From positions 1 to 64,000 of the forward strand of contig MU394103.1 of the NCBI GenBank assembly GCA_022578605.1: a stretch of 64,000 bases of DNA, in the 5' to 3' direction. Source of the DNA: Camillea tinctor (taxonomy: Eukaryota; Ascomycota; Sordariomycetes; Xylariales; Xylariaceae). Made by a program: the position numbers and the translations under genes. Of this stretch, positions 61,244 to 64,000 are shown one piece after another; the first letter of the stretch is position 1; each line of letters begins with the position of its first letter. The notes beneath the pieces were generated by a model. The model did not search any database. It had not been told where the DNA came from and worked only from the letters and a program-made list of their open reading frames with translations.

Positions 61244-62615
61244 GAGAAAAAAAAAGGGAAGGAAAAAAGAATAGAAGAGGGAAACAACAATACACGCAGG
61301 GAGAGAGAGATATACACACACAGGAACGGGAAATACCAACAAACACGAGAAACAAAAAAACACGAAACCAACACCAAAAAAGGACTAAAGAAGATACCCT
61401 AGAATCATGACCACCACAATGCATTATTTCTTTCGGGAAGGAAGGGTTGTTGTTACGCAAGCGAAACGGCGTTGGGAGAGGGCAGGGAGGGAGGGAAGGG
61501 TGGATTATTGTCTGGTTCATGAAAAAAAAGGTCGTCGTCGTGGTCATCGTTGTCGTCGTGGTCATCGTTGTCGTCGTCGTCGTCTACTACTTCGACTCGA
61601 CCTGACATCATTGTCGCTCACTTGCCTGCCTGCGGTATAAAAAAGAAAGTATTTTGGGCTGGCTGGCTGGCGCAAAGGAGGGGAAGTATTAGGGGGGATG
61701 AAAGTAGCGCAGCAAGAAAACATATATCATTACTATCCATATCCCCCTCTTAATACGCACATTATTCGATCGTTTCTTTTTTTCTTTTTCTTTATCTACA
61801 CCCTTTCTCTCTTTTCCCCTTCTTTTTATTTCTTATATCTTTCCTACTATCACCACTGCTGAAATACTGTTGTTGCTGCTGGTACTCAAAATGTTGATAA
61901 ACTTTTTTTTTCCCCCATCGCTTTCCTCGCGGAAAGAATACTTCAGACACTTTACTTCGATACTTACGTTACGACTAGACGTCCATAACACACGAGGGGA
62001 GGGAGAGAAGAAACACACATACATATGCGACGTAATGCAAGGAGGACTAGGGATACATAAAATACATACACACACGCGTGGGATAATTATTAAAGACTTC
62101 AAAAAAAAAAAAAACTTTATAGCCCTTACCTACTGCCTGACCGTCCTAGATAACTATCACCTATAGTATATGATAGTTGACTGACTTAACCCTAGGTTAT
62201 AGCAGACCTTCGGTACCAGCCTAAGCTACTTCACTATACATATAGGTTAAGTATCCATACCCCCTGACTATTGACGTCGCTATCGAGACTACTAACTGCA
62301 CCGACTACCTAGAACCATCAAGATTCGCAGTTCCCTTAATATATTTCTATCGCCAGTTTTATGCACCACGCACATCAATACCATTATTATTATCCTTTCT
62401 ATTACTTTCCTAAATAGACCACAATAAGTGCGTATAGGATTCAAATTGAATATTTCAAGTTACTAATTATAACCCATAACTAGGTATCTACTCTATTCCT
62501 TAGGAATAGAGAAGGAATAGGCAGGTAGCTATTTAACTTCTCGACAGCGAGGTACATATCTACAAAACAAGTCATCATATACACGCGCTACACCAACACC
62601 CTACTCATCCACCCC
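61244..62615. other. 1.4 kb convergent intergenic region
   Basis: Between the thioesterase-like gene (plus) and GatB (minus). A GTC-rich microsatellite is at 61531-61583. The remainder is low-complexity A/G- or C/T-rich DNA. No gene is supported. Confidence 0.6.
61531..61583. repeat. GTC-rich imperfect microsatellite
   Basis: Interrupted GTC units with a repeated GGTCATCGTTGTCGTC block. Confidence 0.85.
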
Positions 62616-64000
62616 TCACTCCCCCCTCAGCCGGGGAATATACCTCTCCTCAATCCTCTCCCGCATGACCCTCTCCGCACTCCGCGGATCGATCCTCTCC
62701 TCAGGGCCGAGGCGCATCATGCGGCCAACAAGAAACATGAGCTTGCCCTGGGGGTACTTCTCCTGCTTCTCCATAAACACGCGTACGACGCTCTCCTGGC
62801 CCTTGACCGCCTCGTCCGCGAGTGCGGCGTATTCCGCATCCGAGAGCTCTCGGAACCATAGGTCCTCGGTGTCGATGACATCACGCACGGAAGCATACTC
62901 GGCGGGCACGCGGCCGCGGAACACGGCCCAGAGGATCTCCTTGGCGATGCGGGAGGTGATCTGGCTGCGGTAGAGGAAGAATAGAATATCGGCGAGGTGG
63001 TCCACGGGGACGCGGGCGCACTGGCCGTCCTCGGTGAAGCCGAAGTCGCGAGCGGCGTCGTCCTCGTGCTCGTCGAACCAGAGTTTGCCGAACTCATGCA
63101 GGATCCAGTTCGCGGCGAGCTGGTAGCAGGGGAGGTTGTCAGCTAGTGAGGACGAGCCCAGGCGGTGCTTGAGGGCGTCGACCACGTTCCAGAAGTACTC
63201 GACGCCCATGCCCGAGTTGAGGCCGACTAGAGATCGCGCGTCTTTGGGAGTGAGCTTGAAGTCTTCGATGAGCCCGTCGACTTCGGCGTCGGGGAGTTCA
63301 CCCATGGTTTCGCGGAGATGCTGTACAAGGTCTTCCCCGATGACGATGGGCGCCAAGTCCGGATCGGGCATGTACCTATAATCCACCTCGCCCTCCTTGC
63401 CGCGCAGCCTACGCGTCTCGGTTGAGCCGATGGACCATCCGCGTGTCTCGCTTGCTATCGTCCCGCCAGATTCGAGAACCGCTATTTGTCGGTCTCGCTC
63501 AGCGATAATGGCATCTTCGACGGCTTTGAAACTGCTCAGGTTTTTGATTTCGGTTCGCTGGCCTAGAGGTGCAGATGGATCATCGCTTCTCCTAACAGAC
63601 ACGTTGACATCGGCACGTAATCCGCCGGCTTCCATTCCGGATACACAGGCGTCTACTGCACGCAGAAGAACCTGGACTTTCTTGACCAAGGCAGCTGCGG
63701 TAGCAGGGTGGTGTATTTCCGGCAAGGTTATGATCTCGATTAACGGCACTCCAACACGGTTGAAGTCGACCCAATGCACATTGTCGAGCTGGGCGAGCGT
63801 CTTGGCCGTATCCTGTTCCATCTGGATCTGCTTGATACCAACAGAAATCCCCTCGCCGTCCTCGACCGCAATGCCGTCTCTTGCCTGCAGAGTAATTACA
63901 CCATTCCGCGCGAAGGGCTCGTAGTATTGGGTGATCTGGTACCCCGAGGGCTGGTCCCAGTGGAAATAGTGTTTACGATCGAACGTGCTCACTTGTTGGA
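62616..64000 (-). CDS. PET112: GatB, mitochondrial glutamyl-tRNA(Gln) amidotransferase subunit B, 5' end missing
   Basis: Subunit B of the mitochondrial GatCAB/GatFAB complex, which converts Glu-tRNA(Gln) to Gln-tRNA(Gln). The frame is open through the right edge: the codon at 63990-63992 is GTG in VSTFDRKHYFHWD, internal to the family, so the N-terminus with the targeting sequence lies outside the window. Visible landmarks: DRKHYFHWDQPSGYQITQ, VHWVDFNRVGVPLIEI, GGLRADVNVSVRR, RTEIKNLSSFKAVEDAI and VDYRYMPDPDL in the catalytic cradle, then the helical and YqeY-like tail ending RYIPRLRGE. About 460 codons are present, most of the protein. Confidence 0.95.
   Translation of the reverse strand, partial: QQVSTFDRKHYFHWDQPSGYQITQYYEPFARNGVITLQARDGIAVEDGEGISVGIKQIQMEQDTAKTLAQLDNVHWVDFNRVGVPLIEIITLPEIHHPATAAALVKKVQVLLRAVDACVSGMEAGGLRADVNVSVRRSDDPSAPLGQRTEIKNLSSFKAVEDAIIAERDRQIAVLESGGTIASETRGWSIGSTETRRLRGKEGEVDYRYMPDPDLAPIVIGEDLVQHLRETMGELPDAEVDGLIEDFKLTPKDARSLVGLNSGMGVEYFWNVVDALKHRLGSSSLADNLPCYQLAANWILHEFGKLWFDEHEDDAARDFGFTEDGQCARVPVDHLADILFFLYRSQITSRIAKEILWAVFRGRVPAEYASVRDVIDTEDLWFRELSDAEYAALADEAVKGQESVVRVFMEKQEKYPQGKLMFLVGRMMRLGPEERIDPRSAERVMRERIEERYIPRLRGE

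Noticed and set aside
62616..63992. GatB starting at 63992
   Set aside because: That codon is GTG inside a conserved stretch and the frame stays open to the edge, so the gene is truncated by the window.

Overview
The window is nuclear DNA of a filamentous ascomycete (Pezizomycotina, most likely a Sordariomycete). The evidence is short 50-90 bp introns with GTAAGT/GTATGT donors, Pezizomycotina-type gene families (fungal rhodopsin-like receptors, NACHT/NLR genes), and an extremely AT-rich block that looks like the product of repeat-induced point mutation (RIP). The species cannot be named from the sequence.

Layout. Bases 1 to about 5195 are a gene-free AT desert containing decayed copies of a repeat. 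From 5.2 to 31 kb the DNA is sparse and accessory in character: a five-exon cytochrome P450, a six-exon rhodopsin-like membrane protein, an alpha/beta hydrolase, a TA-flanked miniature transposon with a RIP-like interior, a broken NACHT/NLR-type pseudogene beside it, a SAM methyltransferase, a small secreted protein, a TauD-type dioxygenase, and a 657-residue membrane protein of unknown family. Two further ~105-bp hairpin elements with TA flanks lie at 29.5 and 30.4 kb. The P450, hydrolase, methyltransferase and dioxygenase resemble tailoring enzymes of secondary metabolism, but no PKS, NRPS or terpene synthase is present, so they are not shown to form a cluster.

From 31 to 64 kb the DNA is mostly conserved core genes: a triple-AAA+ CbbX-like ATPase, NOP56 (box C/D snoRNP), VPS4 (ESCRT-III disassembly), prefoldin subunit 6, an AMSH-type JAMM deubiquitinase, a deaminase-like protein of the OTT_1508 type, a SnoaL-like protein, the DEAD-box helicases MSS116 (mitochondrial) and DHH1 (mRNA decapping), a mitochondrial-looking J-domain protein, an acyl-protein-thioesterase-like hydrolase, and the 3' part of mitochondrial GatB, which runs off the right edge. 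VPS4 and the AMSH-like enzyme both act in ESCRT/ubiquitin trafficking and lie within 4 kb of each other; MSS116 and DHH1 are neighbours on the minus strand. An assembly gap of 10 N at 38396-38405 is flanked by artefact-like poly-G and poly-C runs and a duplicated segment.

Gene models were built by hand from reading frames, splice consensus and phase agreement. In each multi-exon model given as intact, the exon phases agree and the coding length divides by three. No tRNA, rRNA, CRISPR array or telomere repeat was recognised.
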